Of a stretch of 64,000 bases of DNA, positions 42,009 to 49,683 are shown piece after piece. The notes under the pieces are model-generated. The model was given only the letters and a program-made list of their open reading frames with translations. It searched no databases and was not told the origin of the DNA. A program made the translations under genes and the position numbers. The stretch covers positions 274,704 to 338,703 of the forward strand of contig JAGTTS010000003.1 of assembly GCA_018223375.1 (NCBI GenBank). The letters are read 5' to 3'. Source of the DNA: Clostridiaceae bacterium Marseille-Q3526. Lineage in GTDB: Bacteria > Bacillota > Clostridia > Lachnospirales > Lachnospiraceae. Within the stretch, counting starts at the first letter, position 1. Each line of letters begins with the position of its first letter.

Positions 42009-42599
42009 ATGGATGCGGGAATCAGCAGAGCTGAGGCGGCTGAACTTTTAAAGAAATATAATAAAGAACCCTTCCATATCCTTCACGGGCTGACCGTGGA
42101 GGGCGTGATGCGCTGGTATGCAGAGGAGCTTGGCTACGGCGGAGAGAAGGATTTCTGGGGCCTTGTGGGGCTTCTCCACGATATTGATTTTGAATTGTAC
42201 CCGGAGGAGCACTGCCTGAAAGCGCCGGAGCTTCTGCGGGAGGCCGGGATCTCTGAAGAACTGATTCACGGCGTAGTGTCCCATGGATATGGCCACAGAG
42301 TGGAGGTAAAGCCGGAGCATGAGATGGAGAAGGTGCTTTATGCGGCAGATGAGCTGACAGGGCTCATCTGGGCCGCTGCTAAGATGCGGCCGTCAAAGAG
42401 CGCTAAGGATATGGAGCTTTCCAGCCTGAAAAAGAAATTTAAGGACAAAAAATTTGCGGCCGGCTGCTCCAGGGACGTGATCCGGGCCGGAGCCGATCTG
42501 CTTGGCTGGGATCTGGACCAGCTTCTGGAGAAGACGATTCTGGCCATGAGGGCCTGCGAGGACGAAGTGGGCAGACAGATGGAAGCATACAACGCATAG
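42009..42599 (+). CDS. HD-domain phosphohydrolase-like protein
   Basis: The 196-residue cytoplasmic protein is of the HD superfamily, metal-dependent phosphohydrolases acting on nucleotides or similar. The expected metal ligands are visible: His in FHILHGLTVEGVM, the HD pair in VGLLHDIDFE, His in HGVVSHGYGH and Asp in YAADELTGL. Relatives in Clostridia are annotated only as HD domain hydrolases, so substrate is unknown. AAGGAGG stands eight bases before ATG 42009; an earlier ATG at 42004 is out of frame. The glycosyltransferase gene follows after 15 bases, probably on the same mRNA. Confidence 0.8.
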   Translation: MDAGISRAEAAELLKKYNKEPFHILHGLTVEGVMRWYAEELGYGGEKDFWGLVGLLHDIDFELYPEEHCLKAPELLREAGISEELIHGVVSHGYGHRVEVKPEHEMEKVLYAADELTGLIWAAAKMRPSKSAKDMELSSLKKKFKDKKFAAGCSRDVIRAGADLLGWDLDQLLEKTILAMRACEDEVGRQMEAYNA

Positions 42600-42614
42600 A
42601 AGGAGGACATACTT

Positions 42615-43634
42615 TTGAAACTTCTGACGATTGCCATACCGTGTTACAATTCCGCCGCCTATATGGAGCGGTGCATCGAATCCCTGCTTCCCGGCGGGGA
42701 GGAAGTGGAAATTTTGATTGTAGACGACGGTTCGCAAAAAGACAATACAGCGGAGATTGCAGATCAGTATGAGAAGAACTATCCGGGCATCTGCCGCGCG
42801 ATCCACCAGGAAAACGGAGGCCATGGGGAAGCGGTTAACACAGGACTCAGAAACGCTCAGGGCATTTTCTTTAAGGTAGTGGACAGCGATGACTGGGTGA
42901 ATGGGGAGGCCTACCGGGAGGTGCTTAACACGCTGCGCCGGTTTGCACATGAAAATCAGAGGCTGGACATGCTTCTGACCAACTTTGTCTATGAGAAGCA
43001 GGGAGCTAAGCGCAAGGCGGTGATGAACTACAGAACGGCTATTCCCAAGGACGAGCTGATCGACTGGAGCAGCGTCCGCATGTTTATGCTGGGACAGTAT
43101 ATTCTGATGCACTCCGTGGTGTACAGGACGGAGCTTCTCCGCGGCTGCGGCCTGGAGCTTCCCAAGCATACCTTCTATGTGGACAATATTTTCGTGTACC
43201 AGCCTCTTCCGCACGTAAAATCCATGTACTATCTGGACGTGAACTTTTACCGGTATTTTATTGGAAGAGACGATCAGTCTGTCAATGAGACGGTGATGAT
43301 TGGCCGGATTGATCAGCAGATCCGGGTGACGAAGCTGATGTTAGGGTATTACGATGTGATGAAGATTCCCAACCGCAAGCTGCGCCGCTACATGATCCGC
43401 TATCTGGAGATTATGATGACCGTTTCCTCCATTCTGGCTATCCGTTCAGAGACAGAGGAAAATCTGGCGAAGAAAAAGGAGCTGTGGCAGTATTTAAAGA
43501 AGCAGAACCTTCCGCTCTATATCCGCCTGCGCTGGGGATTTTTGGGACAGGGAGTCAATCTGCCGGGAAAGAGCGGCAGAAAGGTGTCCATTGCCTGCTA
43601 TAAAATCTCGCAGAAATTCTACGGATTTAATTAA
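42615..43634 (+). CDS. Family 2 glycosyltransferase
   Basis: This 339-residue GT-A fold enzyme transfers a sugar from a nucleotide donor to an envelope acceptor. The start is TTG, eight bases after AGGAGG. Motifs: IAIPCYNSAAYM at the N-terminus, IVDDGS (nucleotide site), ENGGHGEAVNTGL, and the DxD metal motif in VDSDDW (about residues 93-98). The C-terminal part is basic and helical with no clear membrane span, so it is probably peripheral. No other polysaccharide genes are near, so the acceptor is unknown; the PAP2 gene lies convergently downstream. Confidence 0.85.
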   Translation: MKLLTIAIPCYNSAAYMERCIESLLPGGEEVEILIVDDGSQKDNTAEIADQYEKNYPGICRAIHQENGGHGEAVNTGLRNAQGIFFKVVDSDDWVNGEAYREVLNTLRRFAHENQRLDMLLTNFVYEKQGAKRKAVMNYRTAIPKDELIDWSSVRMFMLGQYILMHSVVYRTELLRGCGLELPKHTFYVDNIFVYQPLPHVKSMYYLDVNFYRYFIGRDDQSVNETVMIGRIDQQIRVTKLMLGYYDVMKIPNRKLRRYMIRYLEIMMTVSSILAIRSETEENLAKKKELWQYLKKQNLPLYIRLRWGFLGQGVNLPGKSGRKVSIACYKISQKFYGFN

Positions 43635-43662
43635 AACGGAGGTTACAGATTAATAGGATATA

Positions 43663-43706
43663 AAAAAGACTGCCGGGTATCTGACGTTTTATCAGATATC
43701 CGGCAG
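43663..43706 (-). terminator. Terminator for the PAP2 gene (stem usable from both sides)
   Basis: CTGCCGGGTATCTGA at 43670-43684 pairs with TCAGATATCCGGCAG at 43692-43706. The T run (TCTTTTTTAT) is on the minus-strand side. Confidence 0.8.
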
Positions 43707-43759
43707 CTGCCGTTTAAAGACTGTTATGTAATTAATTTTATGGAGCTTTCTCTGGACAG

Positions 43760-44428
43760 CTACCGTATTAAAACGCCTTCCTGATCGTTTTCGCGGGACC
43801 TCTGAGCGCCCGGGGCGTAGACCAGCGGGTAAACGGCTCCGCATAACAGGAGAGCGCCGGCCACGTCAATAATGGAGTGCTGCTTTAAAAATACAGTAGA
43901 CATACAGATAGAAACCATAAGGACGCCGGAAATCAGGCGCACGATCCGGTTGTTCTTAAACTGTTCGCTACGGATGATTCCGATATGCACGGCCACAGAG
44001 TTATAAACATGAATGCTTGGGAACACGTTGGTGCAGGTGTCCGTGGCGTACAGAAGAGAGACGGCCTTTGCAAATATGTTTTTTTCCGGGTCAACGTAAG
44101 GCCTGAAATCAGTGCCGTTTGGAAAAAGAGTGCAGATTAAAAGACTTAAAGTCATCCCTGTAAACAGAAGAATACAGACACGGTAATAGTCTTCCTTGTT
44201 TGTAAAAAAGAACCAGAGGATCACAGCCGCAATGTATGCGAACCAGAGAAAATAGGGGATGATAAAATATTCGTTAAAGGGAATCCAGTCATCCACCACG
44301 CTGTGCATTACATGATAGCGGGTCGTCACATGCTTTTCCAGATAGAGAAACCATGGAAGATAGATGGCAAAGTAGGCCATAATCCAGATGTGGCCGTATT
44401 TTTTGATTAGTTTTTTTAATGAACTCAT
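43760..44428 (-). CDS. PAP2-superfamily membrane phosphatase
   Basis: This 222-residue membrane protein has about six helices. The PAP2 active site is visible late in the sequence: RP in FRPYVDPE, PSIHVYNSVAVH with the catalytic His, and FLKQHSIIDVAGA with the second His and Asp. Such enzymes dephosphorylate lipid phosphates or move phospho-head groups; the layout resembles the inositol-phosphorylceramide-synthase-like branch. Start ATG 44428 (MSSLKKL) is chosen for the eight-base spacing from GAGGAG; GTG 44437 is in frame but too close to it. Exact substrate is unknown. Confidence 0.82.
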   Translation of the reverse strand: MSSLKKLIKKYGHIWIMAYFAIYLPWFLYLEKHVTTRYHVMHSVVDDWIPFNEYFIIPYFLWFAYIAAVILWFFFTNKEDYYRVCILLFTGMTLSLLICTLFPNGTDFRPYVDPEKNIFAKAVSLLYATDTCTNVFPSIHVYNSVAVHIGIIRSEQFKNNRIVRLISGVLMVSICMSTVFLKQHSIIDVAGALLLCGAVYPLVYAPGAQRSRENDQEGVLIR

Positions 44429-44593
44429 ATTCATCACTCCTCAATAAGGATACAGAATCATATTAACACGATTTTAATAACTTTGGGAGATTATAGCACA
44501 TTCCGGAAGGGGGTTCAAGGGAGTTTAGAAAAGGTTAATAAAAATGTAAGTCCCAGCTGGATAAGGGACAGGCCCGGAGACAGAAAGGCTTTT

Positions 44594-44630
44594 AGAAAAA
44601 AATAAAACCCTTGAAAAATCAAGGGTTTCT
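44594..44630 (-). terminator. Terminator downstream of tRNA-Met (copy 1)
   Basis: On the minus strand AAACCCTTGA pairs with TCAAGGGTTT, followed by a T-rich run. The same stem recurs behind the other tRNA-Met copy and at the element's left edge. Confidence 0.88.
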
Positions 44631-44634
44631 AAAG

Positions 44635-44708
44635 TAGCGGAAGGGAGATTCGAACTCTCGACACTACGGGTATGAACCGTATGCTCTAGCCAACTGAGCT
44701 ATTCCGCC
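44635..44708 (-). tRNA. tRNA-Met (CAT), copy 1
   Basis: The 74-base cloverleaf on the minus strand has acceptor GGCGGAA with TTCCGCT, D arm GCTC...GAGC, anticodon stem TACGG/CCGTA with loop TTCATAC (anticodon CAT), and T arm GAGAG-TTCGAAT-CTC. CCA is not encoded. It is elongator-like; a modified C34 reading isoleucine AUA cannot be excluded. It is identical to the copy at 55662-55735. Confidence 0.93.
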
Positions 44709-44728
44709 GCACTGCTTAACGCTCTATT

Positions 44729-44757
44729 AAGATATCACGTTTCGATAAGAATGTCAA
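44729..44757 (-). promoter_or_regulatory. Promoter of tRNA-Met copy 1
   Basis: On the minus strand TTGACA (44757-44752) and TATCTT (44734-44729) with a 17-base spacer. Confidence 0.8.
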
Positions 44758-44913
44758 CCTAAAATTGAATATTTTGACAAAATTTTTTTCACATTCAGGA
44801 AAAACATAAATTTTCCTGCGATTTATTTATGAGCAGATATTTTCTTGTAAAAAGTTTTCTGTTATGGTATCCTATTCTATAGAAAATAAACAGAATAGAA
44901 GGGAGTATCTATT

Positions 44914-45156
44914 ATGGCAAGAGGAGTCAGAAGAACACAGAGCGAAATTATTAAGGCGCAGTTAGAAAAACTGGACGAGAAGATTGTTAAGATAGAGAAA
45001 ACACTGAAAGGCTTAAAGGCAGAGAGGAAAAAATTAGAGGAGGAGTTAAAGTCCTCTGAGCTGACGGCGATTGCCGAGTTTATCTCGGAAAGCGGCGTGA
45101 CTGTAGAACAGTTAAAGAGCATGATTGAGAAGGAAAATCTGAACGCAGCTGAGTAG
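44914..45156 (+). CDS. Small coiled-coil protein, unknown function
   Basis: This 80-residue protein of unrecognised family is charged. Residues about 10-50 form a likely coiled coil with a heptad-like pattern of Leu/Ile (IIKAQLEKLDEKIVKIEKTL...), followed by a short helix ending NLNAAE. GAAGGGAG precedes ATG 44914 at a good distance and a terminator follows, which support a real gene despite the small size. The downstream EAL gene is separate. No function is proposed. Confidence 0.65.
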   Translation: MARGVRRTQSEIIKAQLEKLDEKIVKIEKTLKGLKAERKKLEEELKSSELTAIAEFISESGVTVEQLKSMIEKENLNAAE

Positions 45157-45178
45157 GCGCAGGAGAAACGAAATGATT

Positions 45179-45227
45179 TAAAAATATCCATTTGAGTGCT
45201 TTGCCGCCTTAGATGGGTATTTTTTAT
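45179..45227 (+). terminator. Rho-independent terminator after the coiled-coil gene
   Basis: AAAAATATCCAT pairs with ATGGGTATTTTTT across a loop (one wobble). Confidence 0.8.
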
Positions 45228-45282
45228 TTCGCTGGAATTCTTTCTTACTTGGGAAAGAACTTGCGGCGACAAGGGGGGGAAG

Positions 45283-46764
45283 ATGGATATTCAAAAGAAA
45301 AAACGCGTTTATCAGACGCGCTTCTTCATTTTTACAGCAGTCAGTGCAGGGCTTTTGTGGTTTTACATCCGGTCAGAGAGGGAGTACCAGACAGGGCCGC
45401 ACAGTATTTGGCAGCTGCTTCCATATTTCTGGTTCGGCTTGACCATTGCGTGGGCGGTTCTGGTATTTTATTATCAGAAGCTGACGCTGAAAAGCCAGAA
45501 CACAGATGCTTTAACTGGAGGACCGAATGAGAGAGCCTTCCGTATGGCCGTTGAAAAGAGAATGCGGGCGGGCGGTGAAGCCTTTGTTTTTGCAGTGATT
45601 GATATTAAGAAGTTCAGCAGAATTGAAAACTGGTATGATCATGCGGTAGGCGATCAGGTGCTGAAGAGAGTATATGAAGCGCTGCGCTCCTGCCTGAAGG
45701 AAAACGAGGTGCTGTGCAGAGCCAGCGCAGATCAGTATTATCTTCTTTTGGAGGAGACGGATCCGGAATTGTTGTTAAAACGGCTGCTGGCGCTGGACGA
45801 TTCCGTATATTTTCTGGAGGATCTGCCGATTAAGGAAAAATTATTTCTGTCTATGGGAGCGTACCAGACTGCAGGGGAGCAGGATACCTTTGCCCACGCG
45901 CTGGACTGCGCCAATTACTGCCGGAAGGAAAGCCCTGACTGCCACGATCGGAACAGCCATCTGGAAATCTACGGCTATACGTTCCAGGACCACCGGGACA
46001 GAGACCGCAGATATCACGAACAGGCGGAGGAGGCTCTGAAGGCAGGACACTTCCACATGTATCTTCAGCCGAAATACGAGCTGGAGCATGAGAGTCTGGC
46101 TGGAGCGGAGGCCCTGTTCCGGTGGATTGATCCGGAGAAGGGAATGCTTCCTCTGGGAGAATTTATGCCTCTTTTTGAGAAAAATGGCTTTGTGCGCCAA
46201 ATTGACTATTTCATTTTCGAATCTGCCCTGAAGCTGATTCAGAAATGGCTGGACAGCGGTGTGAAACCGGTAAAGATATCGGTCAACCTGTCAAAATCCC
46301 ATTTCAGCAACCGGGAGTTTTTCGAGAACAAATTCCTGCCCATCTATGAAAAGTATCAGGTTCCCAAGGAGCTTCTGGAATTTGAGATTTCCGAGAACAC
46401 CATGTTAGACGGACAGGGGATGCTGATCGGCTTTGTCCAGAAGTTAAAGGACATGGGATTTTCCTGTTCCATGGACGACTTTGGCAGCGGCTATTCGTCC
46501 TTAAATACCCTGAAAAGTATTCCAGTTTCCACGGTTAAGCTGGACGGCAGGATGTTTGAGGAAACAGAAAAGGAACGGGGAAAGATAGTGAGCAAAGGCA
46601 TGATCCGGATTGCCAGAGAACTGCAGATTGAGGTGGTGGCGGAAGGCGTGGAGACCAGAGAGTATGTGGATTTCTTAAAAGAGCAGAAGTGCGATTTGGT
46701 TCAGGGCTACTATTTTGGAAAACCAATGCCAGCCGAAGAATTTGAGAAGCTGATGCAGGGCTGA
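45283..46764 (+). CDS. Membrane-anchored EAL phosphodiesterase with degenerate GGDEF
   Basis: This 493-residue c-di-GMP enzyme has two N-terminal helices (about 12-30 and 43-63), then a GGDEF-like domain whose signature loop reads CRASADQYY instead of GGDEF, so it probably no longer makes c-di-GMP. The EAL domain (about 245-490) keeps the catalytic set: AEALFRW, NLSKSHF, EISENTM, DDFGSGYSS, KLDGRMF, AEGVET and QGYYFGKP. It is expected to cleave c-di-GMP, with the GGDEF part as regulator. ATG 45283 follows an AAGGGGGGA site; the longer frame to 45196 covers a terminator. Confidence 0.87.
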   Translation: MDIQKKKRVYQTRFFIFTAVSAGLLWFYIRSEREYQTGPHSIWQLLPYFWFGLTIAWAVLVFYYQKLTLKSQNTDALTGGPNERAFRMAVEKRMRAGGEAFVFAVIDIKKFSRIENWYDHAVGDQVLKRVYEALRSCLKENEVLCRASADQYYLLLEETDPELLLKRLLALDDSVYFLEDLPIKEKLFLSMGAYQTAGEQDTFAHALDCANYCRKESPDCHDRNSHLEIYGYTFQDHRDRDRRYHEQAEEALKAGHFHMYLQPKYELEHESLAGAEALFRWIDPEKGMLPLGEFMPLFEKNGFVRQIDYFIFESALKLIQKWLDSGVKPVKISVNLSKSHFSNREFFENKFLPIYEKYQVPKELLEFEISENTMLDGQGMLIGFVQKLKDMGFSCSMDDFGSGYSSLNTLKSIPVSTVKLDGRMFEETEKERGKIVSKGMIRIARELQIEVVAEGVETREYVDFLKEQKCDLVQGYYFGKPMPAEEFEKLMQG

Positions 46765-46786
46765 ATGGCCGCTGTTTATGAAACGA

Positions 46787-46819
46787 AGGCTCTGTGCATA
46801 AAAATGTGCAGAGCTTTTT
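46787..46819 (+). terminator. Rho-independent terminator after the EAL gene
   Basis: GCTCTG pairs with CAGAGC, with inner TGCA/TG pairing possible, followed by TTTTT. Confidence 0.8.
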
Positions 46820-46867
46820 CTCTGCCCAAAATCAGTGCAGACATATACTGCAAAAATGAAAAACAGG

Positions 46868-46919
46868 TTGACAAACAGAAAAGATTAGTTTAAACTAACT
46901 AAAGTAAGTTATAACTAAC
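46868..46919 (+). promoter_or_regulatory. feoA promoter with two DtxR-type operators
   Basis: TTGACA at 46868-46873 and TAAACT at 46891-46896 are 17 bases apart. TTAGTTTAAACTAA (46885-46898) is a perfect palindrome over the -10. GTAAG-TTATAA-CTAAC (46904-46919) is a one-mismatch second site covering the start point. The arrangement matches those at 27613 and 29780. Confidence 0.75.
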
Positions 46920-46965
46920 CGAAACGAATAGAATAAAAATAGAAAGAACGGAGTGGATCGCAGAT

Positions 46966-47178
46966 ATGAACCTATGGGAAGCGAAAGAGGGAGAGGAATA
47001 TATTATAAAAGAGATTGTCACGGATGACGAGGAGCTGAACGCTTTTTTGTTTTCCCTCGGGTGCTACAGCGGAGAACCGATTACTGTAATCGCCCGCCGA
47101 AAAGGAGGATGCGTGGTATCTGTAAAAGATGGCAGATATAACATGGATACTGATTTAGCGCAGGCTATTTCAATCTAG
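46966..47178 (+). CDS. feoA: Ferrous iron transport protein FeoA
   Basis: This 70-residue cytoplasmic SH3-like protein helps the ferrous iron transporter FeoB. The family pattern is visible: an N-terminal strand region, FLFSLGCYSGEPITVIARRKGGCVVSVKDGRYNMDTDLAQAI, with the Gly-rich hairpin and final LAQAI. It follows a DtxR-type controlled promoter. A small terminator and another operator lie between it and feoB, so the two genes are joined but separately adjustable. Length is slightly shorter than the usual 75-85 residues. Confidence 0.9.
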   Translation: MNLWEAKEGEEYIIKEIVTDDEELNAFLFSLGCYSGEPITVIARRKGGCVVSVKDGRYNMDTDLAQAISI

Positions 47179-47179
47179 G

Positions 47180-47206
47180 ATAGAGTGATTTCGGTCACTA
47201 TTTTTT
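47180..47206 (+). terminator. Small terminator between feoA and feoB
   Basis: AGTGA-TTTCGG-TCACT extended by ATAG/TAT, followed by six T. Probably a partial stop. Confidence 0.75.
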
Positions 47207-47215
47207 ATGAACATA

Positions 47216-47233
47216 GGTTAGTTTGCGTTAACC
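47216..47233 (+). promoter_or_regulatory. DtxR-type operator before feoB
   Basis: GGTTAG-TTTGCG-TTAACC is an imperfect member of the GTTAG-N6-CTAAC set. No clear promoter hexamers overlap it, so it may act as a roadblock or serve a weak promoter. Confidence 0.5.
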
Positions 47234-47258
47234 AAAACCACAAAGGAGGAGCAGATGA

Positions 47259-49259
47259 GTGATGAGAATTGCATTGACAGGAAATCCCAATAGCGGAAAG
47301 ACGACCATGTACAACGCGCTCACAGGGAGAAATGAGCGCGTTGGAAACTGGGCTGGCGTTACGGTAGAGAAGAAGGAAAGCCCGATTAAAAAAGCTTATT
47401 TTGACGGGGAGGAGGAGCTGATTGCGGTAGATTTGCCGGGAGCTTATTCTATGTCGCCTTTTACTTCTGAGGAGAGTATTACCAGCGCCTATGTGAAAAA
47501 TGAAAATCCTGATGTGATTATTAATATTGTGGATGCGGCGAATTTAAGCAGAAGCTTATTTTTCACCACACAGCTTTTGGAACTGGGGATTCCGGTGGTA
47601 GTTGCTCTCAATAAAAGCGATATCACAGAAAAGAAAAAGACGGAAATTGACGTAAAAAGTCTGTCCCAGAGGCTGGGCTGTCCTGTTGTCCAGACCATTT
47701 CCACATCTTCTGGCCGGGACGGCCTGAAGGAGGCGGTTAATCAGGCGGCTGCCTTAAAAGGGCGGGGACAGACGGCTCCTTACCACCAGGAGGACATCGA
47801 TCTGCAGGATAAAGCGGCAGTGGAAGCGGCAGACCGGGCGCGCTTTGAATTTGTAAACGGAATTGTGAAAGCAGTAGAAACGAGAAAGGTTTTTACAAAG
47901 GATAGAAATAAACAGGACAGAATTGACGCTGTACTCACCAGCAAATGGATTGGAATTCCTGTTTTTGCCGCCGTCATGTTCGGGGTATTTTACATATCAC
48001 AGTCTACCGTCGGAACATGGATTGCGGACTGGCTGGTGGGCTGGATTGAGGCGTTCCAGGGCTGGGCTGCAGGCCTGACAGAACAGGCCAATCCATTTTG
48101 GCAGGCGCTTTTAGTGGACGGAATCATCGGAGGAGTAGGAGCGGTAGTCGGCTTCCTGCCTCTGGTAATGGTTATGTATTTCCTGATTGCGCTTTTAGAG
48201 GACTGCGGCTATATGGCCCGCGCTACGGTTGTTCTGGATCCGCTTTTTAAACGGGTGGGCCTTTCTGGAAAATCTGTGATTCCAATGGTGATAGGTACTG
48301 GATGCGCGATTCCGGGCATTATGGCGTGCCGGACGATCCGCAATGAAAGGGAGAGACGGGCAACAGCCATGCTGACGCCGTTTATGCCATGCGGAGCAAA
48401 ACTTCCGGTCATTGCCCTATTTGCCGGAGCGTTCTTTGCAGACGCTTCCTGGGTTGGACCGGCCATGTATCTGGCTGGCATTCTGCTGATTTTTCTGGGA
48501 GCTTTGCTGGTCAATAAAATTACGGGATATAAGTACAGGAAATCTTTCTTTATCATTGAGCTGCCGGAATATAAAATTCCAAGCCTGAAGCGCGCGGTGC
48601 TTTCCATGCTGTCCCGCGGCAAAGCTTATATTGTGAAGGCGGGCACGATTATTCTTGTCTGCAATACAGCAGTACAGATTATGCAGAGCTTCAACTGGCA
48701 GCTCCAGATAGTGGAGGAGGGGATGGAGCATACTTCCATTCTGGCGTCCCTTGCCGCTCCATTTGCAGTGCTGCTCATTCCCCTGGGATTTGGAGTATGG
48801 CAGCTTGCGGCGGCAGCGATTACAGGCTTTATTGCGAAGGAAAATGTGGTCGGCACACTGGCGGTCGTATACGGGCTGACTAACTTTATCGACACAGAGG
48901 AGCTGGCTCTGGTCGGCGGAGGAAATGAAGTGGCGATGGTTATGGGGCTTACGAAAGCGGCGGCCCTCGCTTATCTGACATTTAATCTCTTTACGCCGCC
49001 CTGCTTCGCGGCGCTTGGAGCCATGAATTCTGAAATGCAGAATAAAAAATGGCTGTGGGGCGGCATCGCACTGCAGCTGTGCACCGGCTACACGGTCGCG
49101 TTTTTCATCTATCAGATAGGTTCCCTTATCACAACAGGAGCAGTTGGAGCCGGCTTTGTGCCGGGACTGGCAGCTGTGGCGGCGTTCGCTGCGGGATTGG
49201 CCGTGTTAATCAGGAAAAAGGAAAAGGCATTTGGCGCAGAATACCGTCTGCACGCATAG
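47259..49259 (+). CDS. feoB: Ferrous iron transporter FeoB
   Basis: FeoB is the 666-residue membrane importer of Fe2+. The N-terminal G domain has G1 GNPNSGKTT, G3 VDLPGAYS and G4 NKSD. A linker follows, then two Gate regions, including GCAIPGIMACRTIRNERERRATAMLTPFMPCGAKLP with the conserved Cys, and about nine helices ending in a short basic tail. The start is GTG 47259 (eight bases after AAGGAGGA) or the adjacent ATG 47262. It is controlled by the iron-type operators upstream of feoA and directly before it. Its Cys-rich partner is encoded at 29971. Confidence 0.94.
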   Translation: MMRIALTGNPNSGKTTMYNALTGRNERVGNWAGVTVEKKESPIKKAYFDGEEELIAVDLPGAYSMSPFTSEESITSAYVKNENPDVIINIVDAANLSRSLFFTTQLLELGIPVVVALNKSDITEKKKTEIDVKSLSQRLGCPVVQTISTSSGRDGLKEAVNQAAALKGRGQTAPYHQEDIDLQDKAAVEAADRARFEFVNGIVKAVETRKVFTKDRNKQDRIDAVLTSKWIGIPVFAAVMFGVFYISQSTVGTWIADWLVGWIEAFQGWAAGLTEQANPFWQALLVDGIIGGVGAVVGFLPLVMVMYFLIALLEDCGYMARATVVLDPLFKRVGLSGKSVIPMVIGTGCAIPGIMACRTIRNERERRATAMLTPFMPCGAKLPVIALFAGAFFADASWVGPAMYLAGILLIFLGALLVNKITGYKYRKSFFIIELPEYKIPSLKRAVLSMLSRGKAYIVKAGTIILVCNTAVQIMQSFNWQLQIVEEGMEHTSILASLAAPFAVLLIPLGFGVWQLAAAAITGFIAKENVVGTLAVVYGLTNFIDTEELALVGGGNEVAMVMGLTKAAALAYLTFNLFTPPCFAALGAMNSEMQNKKWLWGGIALQLCTGYTVAFFIYQIGSLITTGAVGAGFVPGLAAVAAFAAGLAVLIRKKEKAFGAEYRLHA

Positions 49260-49270
49260 GCATAGGATCA

Positions 49271-49308
49271 GAAACAGCCTGCATCTGGGAAGGGATGCAG
49301 GCTGTTTC
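49271..49308 (+). terminator. Terminator after feoB
   Basis: GAAACAGCCTGCATC pairs perfectly with GATGCAGGCTGTTTC; the following T run is short (CTT). Confidence 0.75.
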
Positions 49309-49382
49309 CTTCTGAACAGATATGAGCCGGCGCACCAAAGGCAGTGTCCCTTGTGAGCTGGTGCTGACAGCTGTTTTGGAAC

Positions 49383-49413
49383 AACAAAAAAACCCTTGAA
49401 CAATCAAGGGTTT
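49383..49413 (-). terminator. Original chromosomal terminator of tRNA-Met copy 2, now stranded
   Basis: AAACCCTTGA and TCAAGGGTTT with loop ACAA, T-rich on the minus-strand side. It belongs behind the tRNA-Met gene but has been cut off from it by the integrated element. Confidence 0.8.
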
Positions 49414-49416
49414 CAA

Positions 49417-49443
49417 AGTAGCGGAAGGGAGATTCGAACTCTC
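49417..49443. repeat. Left attachment repeat (3' tRNA-Met remnant)
   Basis: A 27-base stretch is identical to 55660-55686. It covers the last 25 bases of the tRNA-Met gene plus two flanking bases and ends abruptly after CTCTC. Counting the neighbouring TCAAGGGTTTCA, the match extends to 40 bases with one difference. Confidence 0.92.
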
Positions 49444-49498
49444 ATGGTCGCTCTCAAATACATAGAAAAGAAAGGGTTTGCACATCCTCTTATGCCAA

Positions 49499-49520
49499 GG
49501 TACTCAAAGAGGTACTCAAA
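49499..49520. repeat. Paired 10-mers near the left end (candidate integrase arm sites)
   Basis: GGTACTCAAA occurs at 49499-49508 and 49511-49520. The same pair occurs in the same orientation at 55601-55620 inside the right end. Confidence 0.7.
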
Positions 49521-49551
49521 TCTATTTTTACAATATCTAGTGGGTTAGAAG

Positions 49552-49608
49552 AAAAATCTGTCAAGAATTTGTGGTTACAAACGAAAGCCTGTTCTTGACA
49601 GATTTTTT
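49552..49608. terminator. Strong bidirectional terminator at the element's left side
   Basis: AAAAATCTGTCAAGAA pairs with TTCTTGACAGATTTTTT, with T runs on both strands. It insulates the element from the chromosome. Confidence 0.88.
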
Positions 49609-49683
49609 GTATGGTTGAGAATAACTCATAATACCAAAACGAGGTTGATAGACGCTTGTGTCCATCAACCTCTTGATTACTAC

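Noticed and set aside
47255..47293. Tiny ATG frame just before feoB as a leader peptide
   Set aside because: It overlaps the feoB start in another phase and stops after 12 codons; chance is the simpler explanation.
49417..49443. A third, truncated tRNA gene
   Set aside because: Only the 3' third is present; it is the attachment-site remnant, not a functional tRNA.
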